Below are positions 1-8,458 of a stretch of 64,000 nt of DNA, one piece after another. Numbering within the stretch: the stretch's first letter is position 1; every line of letters starts with the position of its first letter. The notes beneath the pieces were generated by a model. It had not been told where the DNA came from. It made no database searches and saw only the letters and a program-made list of their open reading frames with translations. The translations under genes and the position numbers were made by a program. Source of the DNA: Bowdeniella nasicola (GTDB lineage: Bacteria > Actinomycetota > Actinomycetes > Actinomycetales > Actinomycetaceae); contig NZ_FNQV01000003.1 in assembly GCF_900107735.1 (NCBI RefSeq), forward strand, positions 124,001-188,000, read 5' to 3'.

Positions 1-61
1 GGCGTCGCCGTTTGTCAGCGCCCCACCGATCCCACCTAGCACATTCTTTCGATCGCCCGTG

Positions 62-103
62 GGTCACTGGTCCTGCCACGGTCAAAGCGGTCACTGGGTA
101 GGC
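62..103. promoter_or_regulatory. Direct repeats and possible promoter upstream of ppdK
   Basis: The nonamer GGTCACTGG occurs twice, at 62-70 and 89-97, 27 bp apart, with a related CGGTCA between them. A weak -10-like TAGGCT lies at 98-103. The repeats sit 70-105 bp before the dikinase start, so they may be activator or repressor half-sites for that gene. No regulator family was recognised. Confidence 0.25.
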
Positions 104-165
104 TGGGGGGCGTGACGCGCAACGAGGTTCGTCACTACCCCCGAAAGGCGCTGGAGGCTTTCACC

Positions 166-2874
166 ATGCCGAAGTACGTTTACATGTTCAGCGAGGGCGA
201 CAAAGAGCAGAAAGACCTGCTCGGTGGCAAGGGTGCAAACCTTGCCGAGATGACCAACCTGGGCCTGCCCGTTCCGCCCGGTTTCACCATCACGACCGAC
301 GCGTGCCGCTCCTATATGGACACCCGCTCGATGCCCGAAGAGATCGAAGTCCAGGTCACGACCGCGCTGCGAGAGGTGGAGGCCGCCATTGGCCGCGGCT
401 TTGGCGACAACGACAATCCGCTGCTCGTCTCGGTGCGCTCGGGCGCGAAATTCTCGATGCCCGGCATGATGGAAACGGTGCTCAACATCGGGCTCAACGA
501 CCAGAGCGTCGAGGGGCTTGCCAAGCTTTCCGGCAACGAGCGCTTCGCGTGGGACTCCTACCGTCGCCTCATCCAAATGTTCGGCAAGACGGTGCTCGAC
601 ATCGACGGCGACCTGTTCGCTAACGCGCTCGATGACCTGAAGGAGGCGCGCGGCGTCGCAACTGACCCGGAGCTCAGCGCCGAGGACCTGAAGGAACTCG
701 TCGCGACGTTCAAGCAGATCACCAAGGAGCAGTCCGGCGCGGACTTCCCGCAGGATCCGCGCGAACAGCTCGATAAGTCCGTCGAGGCCGTCTTCAACTC
801 CTGGAACACCGAGCGCGCGGTCCTCTACCGCCGCCGCGAGCGCATCCCGCACGACCTGGGCACGGCCGTGAACGTGTGCACCATGGTCTTTGGCAACCTC
901 GGCGAAGGCTCCGGCACGGGCGTGTGCTTCACGCGCGACCCCGCGACGGGCCACTCCGGCGTCTACGGCGACTACCTGGAAGATGCCCAGGGCGAGGACG
1001 TCGTCGCCGGTATCCGCAACACGCTGCCGCTGGCCGAGCTCGAGAAGCTCGACAAGAAGTCCTACGACGAACTGCGCGCTGCAATGCGCCGCCTCGAGAC
1101 ACACTACCGCGACCTGTGCGACATCGAGTTCACGGTCGAAAAGGGCAAGCTGTGGCTGCTGCAGACCCGCGTCGGAAAGCGCACCGCGGCGGCGGCCTTC
1201 CGCGTCGCCACCCAGCTCGTGGACGAAAAACTCATCACCGTCGACGAATCGATCGAGCGCGTCACGGGCGCCCAGCTCAGCCAGCTGATGTTCCCGCAGT
1301 TCGATGAGGACGCCGACAAGACGCTGCTCGCCAAGGGCATGGCCGCCTCCCCGGGCGCGGCCGTCGGCGAGATCGCCTTCGACTCGGTGCAGGCGCAAGA
1401 AGCGCAGGCCGCGGGGCGCGATGCGATCCTCGTGCGCCGCGAGACCAACCCGGATGACCTGCCCGGCATGATCGCCGCGATCGGCGTGCTGACCTCGCGC
1501 GGCGGCAAGACCTCGCACGCGGCCGTCGTCGCGCGCGGCATGGGCACGACGTGTGTCGTCGGCGCCGAAGCCGTGACGATCGACGCCGCCAAGCAGGAGC
1601 TGCGCGTCGGCGACACCGTCCTCACCCGCGGCGACATCATCGCGATCGACGGCACGAGCGGCGAGATCTTCGTCGGCGACGTGCCCGTCGTACCCTCGCC
1701 CGTCATGACCTACATCGCCGACGGCCTGGACGCGGCGCTCGAGCAGGCCCACGACGAGGAGACCAAGGAGCTCGTCCACGCCGTGGACCGCATCCTCACG
1801 CACGCCGATAAGGTGCGGCGCCTGCGGGTGCGCGCGAACTCCGATACGCCCGAGGATTCCATCGCGGCGCGCAAACGCGGCGCGGAGGGCATTGGGCTGT
1901 GCCGCACCGAGCACATGTTCCTCGGCGATCGGCGCACCTACGTCGAGCGCGTCATCCTGGCCGAAACGGCCGAGGAGCAGGACGCGGCGCTCGAGGCGCT
2001 CGTGCCGCTGCAGCGCGGCGACTTCATCGAGATCTTCGAGGCGATGGACGGCCTGCCCACGACGGTGCGCCTCATCGACCCGCCGCTGCACGAATTCCTG
2101 CCGGACCTGACCGACCTGTCGGTCAAGGTCGCGCTCGGCAAGGAGCGTGGCGAGGACGTTTCCCGCGAGGAAAAGCTGTTGGAGGCCGTGCTCCGCATGC
2201 ACGAAGCCAACCCGATGCTTGGCCTTCGCGGCGTGCGCCTGGGCGTGAAGATCCCGGGCATGTTCGGGCTGCAGATCCGCGCCATCGCCGAGGCCTACGT
2301 CGAACGCAAGAAGGCCGGCGGCGATCCGAAGCCGGAGATCATGGTGCCGCTCGTCGGCTCCGTGCGTGAGCTGCAGATCGTGCGCGAACGCGCGGAAAAG
2401 ATCCTCGCGGAGGTGGCCGAAGAGGCCGGCATCGAGGTCGATCTGCCGATCGGCGCCATGATCGAGCTGCCGCGCGCGGCCGTGACGATCGAGTCGATCA
2501 CCGACGAGTCGGACTTCTTCTCCTTCGGCACAAACGACCTGACGCAGACGGTGTGGGGCTTTAGCCGCGACGACGTCGAGTCCGCGTTCTTCGACGAGTA
2601 TCAGGAAGCCTCGATCTTCGGCGTCTCGCCGTTCGAATCGATCGACGAGCGGGGCGTTGGCACCCTCGTGAAGATGGGCGTGGACGGGGCCCGCGCCGTC
2701 AAGCCGAACATCCACCTCGGGGTGTGCGGCGAGCACGGCGGTGATCCGGACTCGATCCACTTCTTCCACCGCGTGGGCCTGGACTACGTGTCTTGCTCGC
2801 CCTTCCGGGTGCCGGTAGCGCGCCTGGAAGCGGGCCGCGCCGCCGTCGAATCCGGAGGCGATGCGACCGCCTAA
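166..2874 (+). CDS. ppdK: Pyruvate, phosphate dikinase
   Basis: This enzyme interconverts pyruvate + ATP + Pi with phosphoenolpyruvate + AMP + PPi in the cytoplasm, linking glycolysis and gluconeogenesis. The 902-residue product has the normal PPDK length and architecture. An N-terminal ATP-grasp half begins KYVYMFSEGDKEQKDLLGGKGANL. The phosphohistidine domain carries GGKTSHAAVV with the catalytic His at about 451. The C-terminal PEP/pyruvate TIM barrel carries CGEHGGD with the catalytic Cys at about 854. I chose ATG 166 because GGAGG lies at 153-157 with good spacing; an in-frame GTG at 112 would add 18 residues without homologous character. It is monocistronic and ends at a strong terminator. 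Confidence 0.97.
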   Translation: MPKYVYMFSEGDKEQKDLLGGKGANLAEMTNLGLPVPPGFTITTDACRSYMDTRSMPEEIEVQVTTALREVEAAIGRGFGDNDNPLLVSVRSGAKFSMPGMMETVLNIGLNDQSVEGLAKLSGNERFAWDSYRRLIQMFGKTVLDIDGDLFANALDDLKEARGVATDPELSAEDLKELVATFKQITKEQSGADFPQDPREQLDKSVEAVFNSWNTERAVLYRRRERIPHDLGTAVNVCTMVFGNLGEGSGTGVCFTRDPATGHSGVYGDYLEDAQGEDVVAGIRNTLPLAELEKLDKKSYDELRAAMRRLETHYRDLCDIEFTVEKGKLWLLQTRVGKRTAAAAFRVATQLVDEKLITVDESIERVTGAQLSQLMFPQFDEDADKTLLAKGMAASPGAAVGEIAFDSVQAQEAQAAGRDAILVRRETNPDDLPGMIAAIGVLTSRGGKTSHAAVVARGMGTTCVVGAEAVTIDAAKQELRVGDTVLTRGDIIAIDGTSGEIFVGDVPVVPSPVMTYIADGLDAALEQAHDEETKELVHAVDRILTHADKVRRLRVRANSDTPEDSIAARKRGAEGIGLCRTEHMFLGDRRTYVERVILAETAEEQDAALEALVPLQRGDFIEIFEAMDGLPTTVRLIDPPLHEFLPDLTDLSVKVALGKERGEDVSREEKLLEAVLRMHEANPMLGLRGVRLGVKIPGMFGLQIRAIAEAYVERKKAGGDPKPEIMVPLVGSVRELQIVRERAEKILAEVAEEAGIEVDLPIGAMIELPRAAVTIESITDESDFFSFGTNDLTQTVWGFSRDDVESAFFDEYQEASIFGVSPFESIDERGVGTLVKMGVDGARAVKPNIHLGVCGEHGGDPDSIHFFHRVGLDYVSCSPFRVPVARLEAGRAAVESGGDATA

Positions 2875-2889
2875 GTCGCCCCCCGACCG

Positions 2890-2936
2890 CCGCCCGGCCT
2901 CTCCGCTCCAGCGCCTGGAGAGGCCGGGCGGTTTTT
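2890..2936 (+). terminator. Rho-independent terminator of ppdK
   Basis: A perfect GC-rich stem (15 bp, arms 2890-2904 and 2917-2931) with a 12-nt loop is followed by five T residues at 2932-2936. It lies 15 nt after the ppdK stop and separates that gene from the feo operon. Confidence 0.92.
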
Positions 2937-2971
2937 GTGTGTGCCGCTTGTAGGACCAAAGCCCTTTCGCC

Positions 2972-3001
2972 TAAGGCAAGGATGGCCTTACCTTGGTAAG
3001 G
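2972..3001. promoter_or_regulatory. Probable DtxR/IdeR iron-box operator of feoABC
   Basis: Two overlapping inverted repeats lie immediately before feoA. TAAGGC-N7-GCCTTA spans 2972-2990, exactly the 19-bp size of the DtxR box, and matches the classical consensus at about 11 of 19 positions. CCTTACC-TT-GGTAAGG spans 2986-3001. Overlapping sites fit the known habit of DtxR/IdeR of binding as two dimers. The placement directly over the feoA start suggests iron-dependent repression. The regulator gene itself is not in the window. Confidence 0.6.
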
Positions 3002-3264
3002 TGACGCTTGCTCAGCTCATTGCCGCCGCACCGCGGCGCGGCCTGCACCGCCGACTGCCCGCCGGCTCGCTGCGCATCACCGACATCGACGTGGTGCCCG
3101 CAGCGCGATTGCGCGTGCGCGAGATGGGGCTGCGCGTCGGGCAGGTCATCCGGATCGCCCAGCGGGGCGCCTTCGGCGGCCTCGTCCTTGCCATCGGCAC
3201 CTCGCGCGTGGCCATCGACCGCGCCACCGCCCAGCACATCAGCGTCGAGGAGATCCAGCCATGA
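3001..3264 (+). CDS. feoA: Ferrous iron transport protein FeoA
   Basis: An 87-residue SH3-like cytoplasmic protein that assists the FeoB iron permease. The family pattern is visible: an N-terminal LAQLIAAAPRRG stretch, the central RLREMGLRVGQVI-type turn (here RLRVREMGLRVGQVIRI), and a C-terminal VAIDRATAQHISVEEI strand segment. GTG 3001 is chosen because upstream codons look non-FeoA. It lacks a Shine-Dalgarno sequence and abuts the operator, so the message may be leaderless or nearly so. The stop overlaps the feoB start by 4 nt (ATGA), indicating translational coupling. Confidence 0.88.
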   Translation: MTLAQLIAAAPRRGLHRRLPAGSLRITDIDVVPAARLRVREMGLRVGQVIRIAQRGAFGGLVLAIGTSRVAIDRATAQHISVEEIQP

Positions 3265-5273
3265 CGCTCGAGAGCTCACCAAAGAACAAGACCGCGAGCC
3301 TCATGCTCGTCGGCAATCCCAACACGGGCAAGTCGACGCTGTTCAACCGCATGACGGGCTCGCACCAGGACGTGCGCAACGCGCCCGGCACAACGGTGGA
3401 AATGTTCAGCGGCACCTGGGGCGCGCTCGGGGCCCGCGTCACCGACCTTCCCGGCACCTACTCGCTGCTCGCCAAATCGCCCGACGAGCAGGTCACGGCC
3501 GACGCGATTGCCGCGCCCGGCACCGATCTCGCGCTCGTCATGCTCGATGCGACGGCGCTCGCCCGCTCGCTCTATCTGCTCGGCCAGGTGGCCCAGTTCG
3601 CCACGCCCGTCGTCGGCATCCTCACCATGGGCGATATCGCCGAGGCCTCCGGCGAGCCCGTGGCCGCCGAGCGCCTCGCTGCCGCCCTCGCGATCCCCGT
3701 CGTCGCGGTCAATCCGCGCACCGGTGCCGGCCTGAGCGAGCTGGCCGCCGTCGTTGCCGATGCGCTCGCGAGCCCGTCGTTCGTCTGCGGTTTCAAGCCC
3801 GCCCCGCGCGAGGTGCCCGAGATCCCCGTGCTAACTGAGCCTGGCTGCCGGTGCGTGGGCACGTCCTCGTGCTGCACCCCGCCGGCAACCGCGGCCCCCG
3901 ATGTCCCACGCGAGGGCGCCGCCCCGCTCGCCGAGGAACTGGCCGAGGCCGAGCACCTGTTCGCGTGGGTGGAATCGATCATGGGCGCGATCGGCGCCGA
4001 TGCCGGCCGCGGCTCCGCCACCCGCTCGGACCGGATCGATCGCTTCTTGCTGCATCCGCTCATTGGCATCCCCGTCTTCCTCTTCCTTATGTGGACGCTC
4101 TTCCAGCTCACGACGGCCGTCGCCGAGCCGATCATGGACTGGGCCGAATCGCTCGTCACCGGCCCGGTTACCTCCGGCGTCGTCGCCGTCCTTGGGGGAG
4201 CCGGGATCGACGTGCCGTGGCTGCACGGCTTCCTGATCGACGGCATCCTCGCGGGCGTGGGAACCGTGCTGTCCTTCGTCCCGCTCATGGCGATCATGTT
4301 CGCCGCGATCGCGATCCTGGAAGACTCCGGCTATCTCGCGCGCGCGGCCTTCACCGCCGACCGCGCCATGCGCCTGATCGGGCTCGACGGGCGCGCCATC
4401 ATGCCGCTCATCGTCGGGTTCGGCTGCAACCTGCCGGCGCTGGCGGCCACCCGCACCCTGCCAAACGCCCGCCAGCGCCTTATCACGGCGATCCTCGTGC
4501 CCTACGCCTCGTGCGCCGCGCGCCTGACCGTCTACATCCTGCTCGCCACCGCGTTCTTCGGCTCCGCGGCCGGCAACGTCATCTTCGCGATGTACCTCGT
4601 CTCGATCCTCCTCATCGTCCTCGGTGGCCTCGTCATGCGCGCCATCGTGGGGGAGGCCAGAAGCCGCAACGAGCCGCTGCTGCTCGTGCTGCCCGCCTAC
4701 CAGCTGCCGCGCCTGGCCGCACTCGCCGCCTCGACCTGGCGGCGAGTCAAAGCGTTCATCACCGGCGCCGGCAGCGTCATCATCGCGACGCTCACCCTCG
4801 TCTGGCTGCTGCAAGCCATCCCGGTTACGGGCGGCCACCGCATCGCCGACGTTCCCGTCGAAGACTCGCTGTACGGCACCGTCGCCGAAGGCATCGCCCC
4901 CGCCTTCGCGCCCGCCGGCTACGGCTCGTGGCAGGCGTCCTCCGCGCTCATCACCGGCTTCGTCGCGAAGGAGGTCGTCGTCGGAAACATGGCGCAGTCC
5001 TTCGCCGTCGACGAACCCGACGACCCGCACGATGCCGGCACGCTCGGGGAGAAGATCCGCGCGAACTTCAATCAGTCCTCCGGCGGCCACGGCAAGGCGG
5101 CGGCGCTCGCATTCCTCATCTTCGTCCTGGCCTACACCCCGTGCCTGGCAACGCTCGCCGAACAGCGCCGCATGCTGGGCTTCAAGATCACGGGCGCCGC
5201 GCTCCTCGTCCAACTCGCGCTCGCCTGGGTGCTGTCGGTGGGCGTCTTTAACGTCGCAAGGCTCTGGTGGTAG
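3261..5273 (+). CDS. feoB: Ferrous iron transport protein FeoB
   Basis: A 670-residue inner-membrane Fe(II) transporter with a fused GTPase domain. The G1 motif GNPNTGKS is at residues 18-25, G3 is DLPGTYSL, and the G4 position reads TMGD, within the [NT]KxD family pattern but lacking Lys. The C-terminal two-thirds carries the conserved Gate segments, including FGCNLPALAATRTL and the later YTPCLATLA, plus multiple hydrophobic helices. Between the GTPase/helical region and the membrane part, around residue 195-205, is a short Cys cluster of pattern CxCx5CC, which is not a standard part of the family as I know it. It is co-transcribed with feoA and the downstream FeoC-like gene. Confidence 0.96.
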   Translation: MTLESSPKNKTASLMLVGNPNTGKSTLFNRMTGSHQDVRNAPGTTVEMFSGTWGALGARVTDLPGTYSLLAKSPDEQVTADAIAAPGTDLALVMLDATALARSLYLLGQVAQFATPVVGILTMGDIAEASGEPVAAERLAAALAIPVVAVNPRTGAGLSELAAVVADALASPSFVCGFKPAPREVPEIPVLTEPGCRCVGTSSCCTPPATAAPDVPREGAAPLAEELAEAEHLFAWVESIMGAIGADAGRGSATRSDRIDRFLLHPLIGIPVFLFLMWTLFQLTTAVAEPIMDWAESLVTGPVTSGVVAVLGGAGIDVPWLHGFLIDGILAGVGTVLSFVPLMAIMFAAIAILEDSGYLARAAFTADRAMRLIGLDGRAIMPLIVGFGCNLPALAATRTLPNARQRLITAILVPYASCAARLTVYILLATAFFGSAAGNVIFAMYLVSILLIVLGGLVMRAIVGEARSRNEPLLLVLPAYQLPRLAALAASTWRRVKAFITGAGSVIIATLTLVWLLQAIPVTGGHRIADVPVEDSLYGTVAEGIAPAFAPAGYGSWQASSALITGFVAKEVVVGNMAQSFAVDEPDDPHDAGTLGEKIRANFNQSSGGHGKAAALAFLIFVLAYTPCLATLAEQRRMLGFKITGAALLVQLALAWVLSVGVFNVARLWW

Positions 5274-5275
5274 CC

Positions 5276-5506
5276 ATGGCCTCGATGCTGAGCGCGTTTC
5301 GACGCGGCGCGACGATCGCCCAGGCCGGCCGCGAAGCCGGCTACTCGCCCGAGGTCGCCGCGCTCGCCGCCGAACACTATGAGCGCCTCGGCTTGATCGA
5401 GGTTCGTGAGCCCGGCGCGCCCGGCTGCAGCTCCTGCCCCGGGGCGAATCCCGAGGCCGAGATGCGCCCAGGCTGCGCCGGCTGTTTCTTCGCCCCCAAG
5501 CGCTAG
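5276..5506 (+). CDS. feoC: FeoC-like small winged-helix / Fe-S protein
   Basis: A 76-residue protein directly after feoB. The N-terminal half resembles a small helix-turn-helix (GATIAQAGREAGYSPEVAALA ... LGLIEV). The C-terminal half has four cysteines in the pattern CX2C-X12-CX2C, suited to an iron-sulfur or metal site. Location and layout match FeoC, the third Feo component, although the Cys spacing differs from the enterobacterial protein. ATG 5276 is used; an in-frame GTG at 5267 would overlap the feoB stop and add three residues. Function is inferred mainly from context. Confidence 0.7.
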   Translation: MASMLSAFRRGATIAQAGREAGYSPEVAALAAEHYERLGLIEVREPGAPGCSSCPGANPEAEMRPGCAGCFFAPKR

Positions 5507-5569
5507 ACCCCGCAGTCCACTACCCGGCCCGGGGCGCATCGGGCCGCCGAGCGGTGCCACACTAGGAGC

Positions 5570-8425
5570 ATGATCCAGCAGCGCGAGTGGCGAGTCGAGC
5601 TCGCGGCCCGGCTGCGCCCGCAGCTGTCCGGCACGGTCGAGACGCACCCCCGCCGGCGCGCCGAGTACACCTCCGATGCGGGCAACTATCGGCTGCTGCC
5701 CGCCGCCGTCATCTATCCGAGGGACGTGGCGGACATCGTCGCGACGGTCCAGTTCGCGCGCGAACACGGCGTCCCGATCGCGATGCGAGGCGCCGGCACG
5801 TCGATCGCGGGCAACGCCATCTCGGACGGCTTCGTGCTCGATACCTCCCGCCATCTCACGACGATTCACGCCCTCGATCCGCACGCGCGCGTCGCCGACG
5901 TCGATGCGGGCGTCGTCATGGGCAGCCTGCAGACACTGGCGGCGCCCCACGGCTTGCGGTTCGGGCCCGATCCTTCGACGTGGACGCGCGCAACCTTCGG
6001 CGGCATGATCGGCAATAACGCGTGCGGGCCGCGGGCCGTGGCCTATGGTAAGACGGCCGATAACGTCCTGGAGTTGGATTGCATCGACGGCACGGGTCGG
6101 ACGTTTACCGCGCGCGCTGGAGAGCTCGGCAGCGTTGCCGGACTCGATCAGATCGTACGGCGTTACCTCGCCGAAATCCGCACCGAACTCGGAACGTTCT
6201 CGCGGCAGGTCTCGGGCTACAGCCTCGACTACCTGCTACCGGAGCGGGGCGCTGACCTGCCGAAGATGCTCGTCGGCACCGAGGCCAGTCTCGTCATCGT
6301 CACGCGGGCGCGCTTGGCTCTCGTGACGGCGCCGCGCCAGCCGCAGCTGCTCGTGCTCGGCTACCCGGACATGATTACGGCGGCCGATGACGTGCCGCGC
6401 CTGCTCGACGAAGCGGTCACGGCGATCGAGGGCTTTGACGCGCGGCTCGTCGACTACGTCATTGCCGCGAAGGGCGCATCCGCCGTGCCCGCGATGCCGA
6501 AGGGCGGCGGCTGGCTGCTCGTCGAGGTCGCCGATCCGACGGGAGACCCGGCCCGGGCCCGCGCCCGAGCGCGCGAGCTCGCGGAGAATTCGCACGCGAT
6601 CGACTCCGCGCTCTACCCGCCGGGCGCCGCGGCGGCGGCGCTGTGGAAGATCCGCGCCGACGGTGCCGGCCTCGGCGGCCGCACCCCGGAGGGCAAGCCC
6701 GCCTGGCCCGGGCTGGAGGATGCGGCCGTCCCGCCGGAGAACCTCGGCGCCTACCTGCGCGATTTCACCGCGGAGCTCGACCGCTTCGGCCTCGACGGGC
6801 TCATCTACGGCCATTTCGGCGATGGCTGCGTTCACGTGCGGATCGACTTCCCCCTCGATGAGCCCGATGGCGCGCGCATCATGGACGACTTCATGCACGC
6901 GATGGCCCCCATCATCGCGCGCCACGGCGGCTCCATCTCCGGCGAGCACGGCGACGGCCGCGCGCGCAGCGAGGTACTCGCCGCGATGTACAGCCCGGCG
7001 CTGCTGACCGCCTTTGCCGAGGTCAAGCGCCTGTTCGACCCGGACGCCATCCTGAACCCGGGCGTCATTACCGATCCCGCGCCGCTCGCGAAGGACCTGC
7101 GCCTGCCGCAGGGGCAGCCGCTTATCTCCCGCAGTTTCACGCTCGGCTCCGACGGCTATGATCTGGGCCGCGCCGTGCACCGCTGCACGGGGGTCGGCAA
7201 ATGCCGCGTCACCTCCCCCGGGCACGTCATGTGTCCCTCGTTTCGGGCCACCGGCGACGAAAAGGATACGACGCGTGCCCGCGCCCGGATCCTGCAGGAG
7301 GTCGCCAACGGCTCCTTCGTCCACGCCCTGGATTCGGACGCGGTGCGCGAATCGCTCGACCTGTGCCTGGCGTGCAAGGCTTGCAGCTCGGATTGCCCCA
7401 CCGGCATTGACATGGCGCGCTACAAGTCCGAGGTGCTCTCCCAGATCTATGCCGGGCGTCGCCGCCCGCGCACCCACTACACGCTCGGCTGGCTGCCGCG
7501 CCTCATCCGGCTGCTGACCGCCACCCCGGCCGGGCCGCCGGTCGCGGCCGCCGCGGCTCGCGCCGTGCGCCGGATCCGACCGCTCGAACGCCTCGTGCTG
7601 CGCGCGGCCGGGATGGCTGAGTCCCGCGAGCTCATCGACCTCGAATCCGTCTCCCTGACGCGCTGGTTCCGTCGCCGCGCCGCCCGGCGCCAGCGCCCCG
7701 AACGCTTCGTCATCGTATGGGCCGACACGTTTTCCCACCTGCTTGATTCGGGCGGCGCGAAAGCAACGATCGAGCTCCTTTCCGAACTCGGCTACACCGT
7801 CCTGCTCGCGCCCGAGGACGCCTGCTGCGGGCTGACCTATGTCACGACGGGCCAGCTCGAGCGGGCTCGCGCGAGCCAGCAGCGCCTGCTGCAAACGCTG
7901 GCACCGCTCGCGCTCGATGGCGTGCCCATCGTTGGCATCGAACCCAGCTGCCTGGCCACCCTGCGCGATGACCTACCGGCGCTCAATCCCGAGGACCCGC
8001 GCGCGAGCGCCGTCGCCGCCATGACCTTCACCCTCGCCGAGTTCCTCACCCACCCGCAGTTGGGGCCGACGGATTTCAGGCCGCCGGACCTCACCGGCGT
8101 TCGAATCCTCGCCCAGCCGCACTGCCACCACTATGCGGTGATGGGCTGGCAGGCCGACCACGAGCTCCTCGCCGCCGCCGGCGCCGAGGTCACCACGATA
8201 ACCGGATGCTGTGGAATGGCGGGCAATTTCGGCATGGAGGCCGACCACGCCGAGGTCTCGCGAGCCGTCGCCGAAACCGCGCTGCTACCCGCGCTGCGCG
8301 AGCACGAGGATGCGCTCGTGCTGGCCGACGGGTTCTCCTGCCGAACCCAGATCGCGCAGCTCTCGGATCGCCGCGCAATCCACCTCGCTGCACTTCTGCA
8401 AGGCTCGCGCGGCATGACACAATAG
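5570..8425 (+). CDS. FAD-binding and [4Fe-4S] oxidoreductase, D-lactate dehydrogenase type
   Basis: A 951-residue fusion of a GlcD/Dld-like flavoprotein and a GlpC-like Fe-S subunit, a form typical of respiratory 2-hydroxyacid (D-lactate) dehydrogenases that pass electrons to quinone. The FAD-binding PCMH domain shows RGAGTSIAGNAI near residue 75, and the FAD-oxidase C-terminal domain has YGHFGDGCVHVR and GEHGDGRAR. The ferredoxin part has CTGVGKC and CLACKACSSDCP, and two CCG modules follow (DACCGLTY, GCCGMAGNFG). An AGGAG-type ribosome site lies just before ATG 5570. The menaquinone genes elsewhere in the window would supply the electron acceptor. The substrate is not provable from sequence. 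Confidence 0.85.
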   Translation: MIQQREWRVELAARLRPQLSGTVETHPRRRAEYTSDAGNYRLLPAAVIYPRDVADIVATVQFAREHGVPIAMRGAGTSIAGNAISDGFVLDTSRHLTTIHALDPHARVADVDAGVVMGSLQTLAAPHGLRFGPDPSTWTRATFGGMIGNNACGPRAVAYGKTADNVLELDCIDGTGRTFTARAGELGSVAGLDQIVRRYLAEIRTELGTFSRQVSGYSLDYLLPERGADLPKMLVGTEASLVIVTRARLALVTAPRQPQLLVLGYPDMITAADDVPRLLDEAVTAIEGFDARLVDYVIAAKGASAVPAMPKGGGWLLVEVADPTGDPARARARARELAENSHAIDSALYPPGAAAAALWKIRADGAGLGGRTPEGKPAWPGLEDAAVPPENLGAYLRDFTAELDRFGLDGLIYGHFGDGCVHVRIDFPLDEPDGARIMDDFMHAMAPIIARHGGSISGEHGDGRARSEVLAAMYSPALLTAFAEVKRLFDPDAILNPGVITDPAPLAKDLRLPQGQPLISRSFTLGSDGYDLGRAVHRCTGVGKCRVTSPGHVMCPSFRATGDEKDTTRARARILQEVANGSFVHALDSDAVRESLDLCLACKACSSDCPTGIDMARYKSEVLSQIYAGRRRPRTHYTLGWLPRLIRLLTATPAGPPVAAAAARAVRRIRPLERLVLRAAGMAESRELIDLESVSLTRWFRRRAARRQRPERFVIVWADTFSHLLDSGGAKATIELLSELGYTVLLAPEDACCGLTYVTTGQLERARASQQRLLQTLAPLALDGVPIVGIEPSCLATLRDDLPALNPEDPRASAVAAMTFTLAEFLTHPQLGPTDFRPPDLTGVRILAQPHCHHYAVMGWQADHELLAAAGAEVTTITGCCGMAGNFGMEADHAEVSRAVAETALLPALREHEDALVLADGFSCRTQIAQLSDRRAIHLAALLQGSRGMTQ

Positions 8426-8458
8426 AACAACGATTCCAATAGCAGCAGGGTTGTGAAG

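Noticed and set aside
91-2769. Very long minus-strand open frame (892 codons) opposite ppdK
   Set aside because: It mirrors the codon structure of ppdK in high-GC DNA, has low-complexity His/Arg/Asp-rich composition and no recognisable domain.
3600-3650. Degenerate GTPase G4 motif (TMGD) in FeoB as a sign of inactivity
   Set aside because: The family tolerates Thr at the first position and variation at the second; other G motifs are intact.
3831-5251. Long open frames on both strands inside feoB
   Set aside because: Arg/Pro- or Asp/Glu-rich shadow frames; feoB itself has clear motifs throughout.
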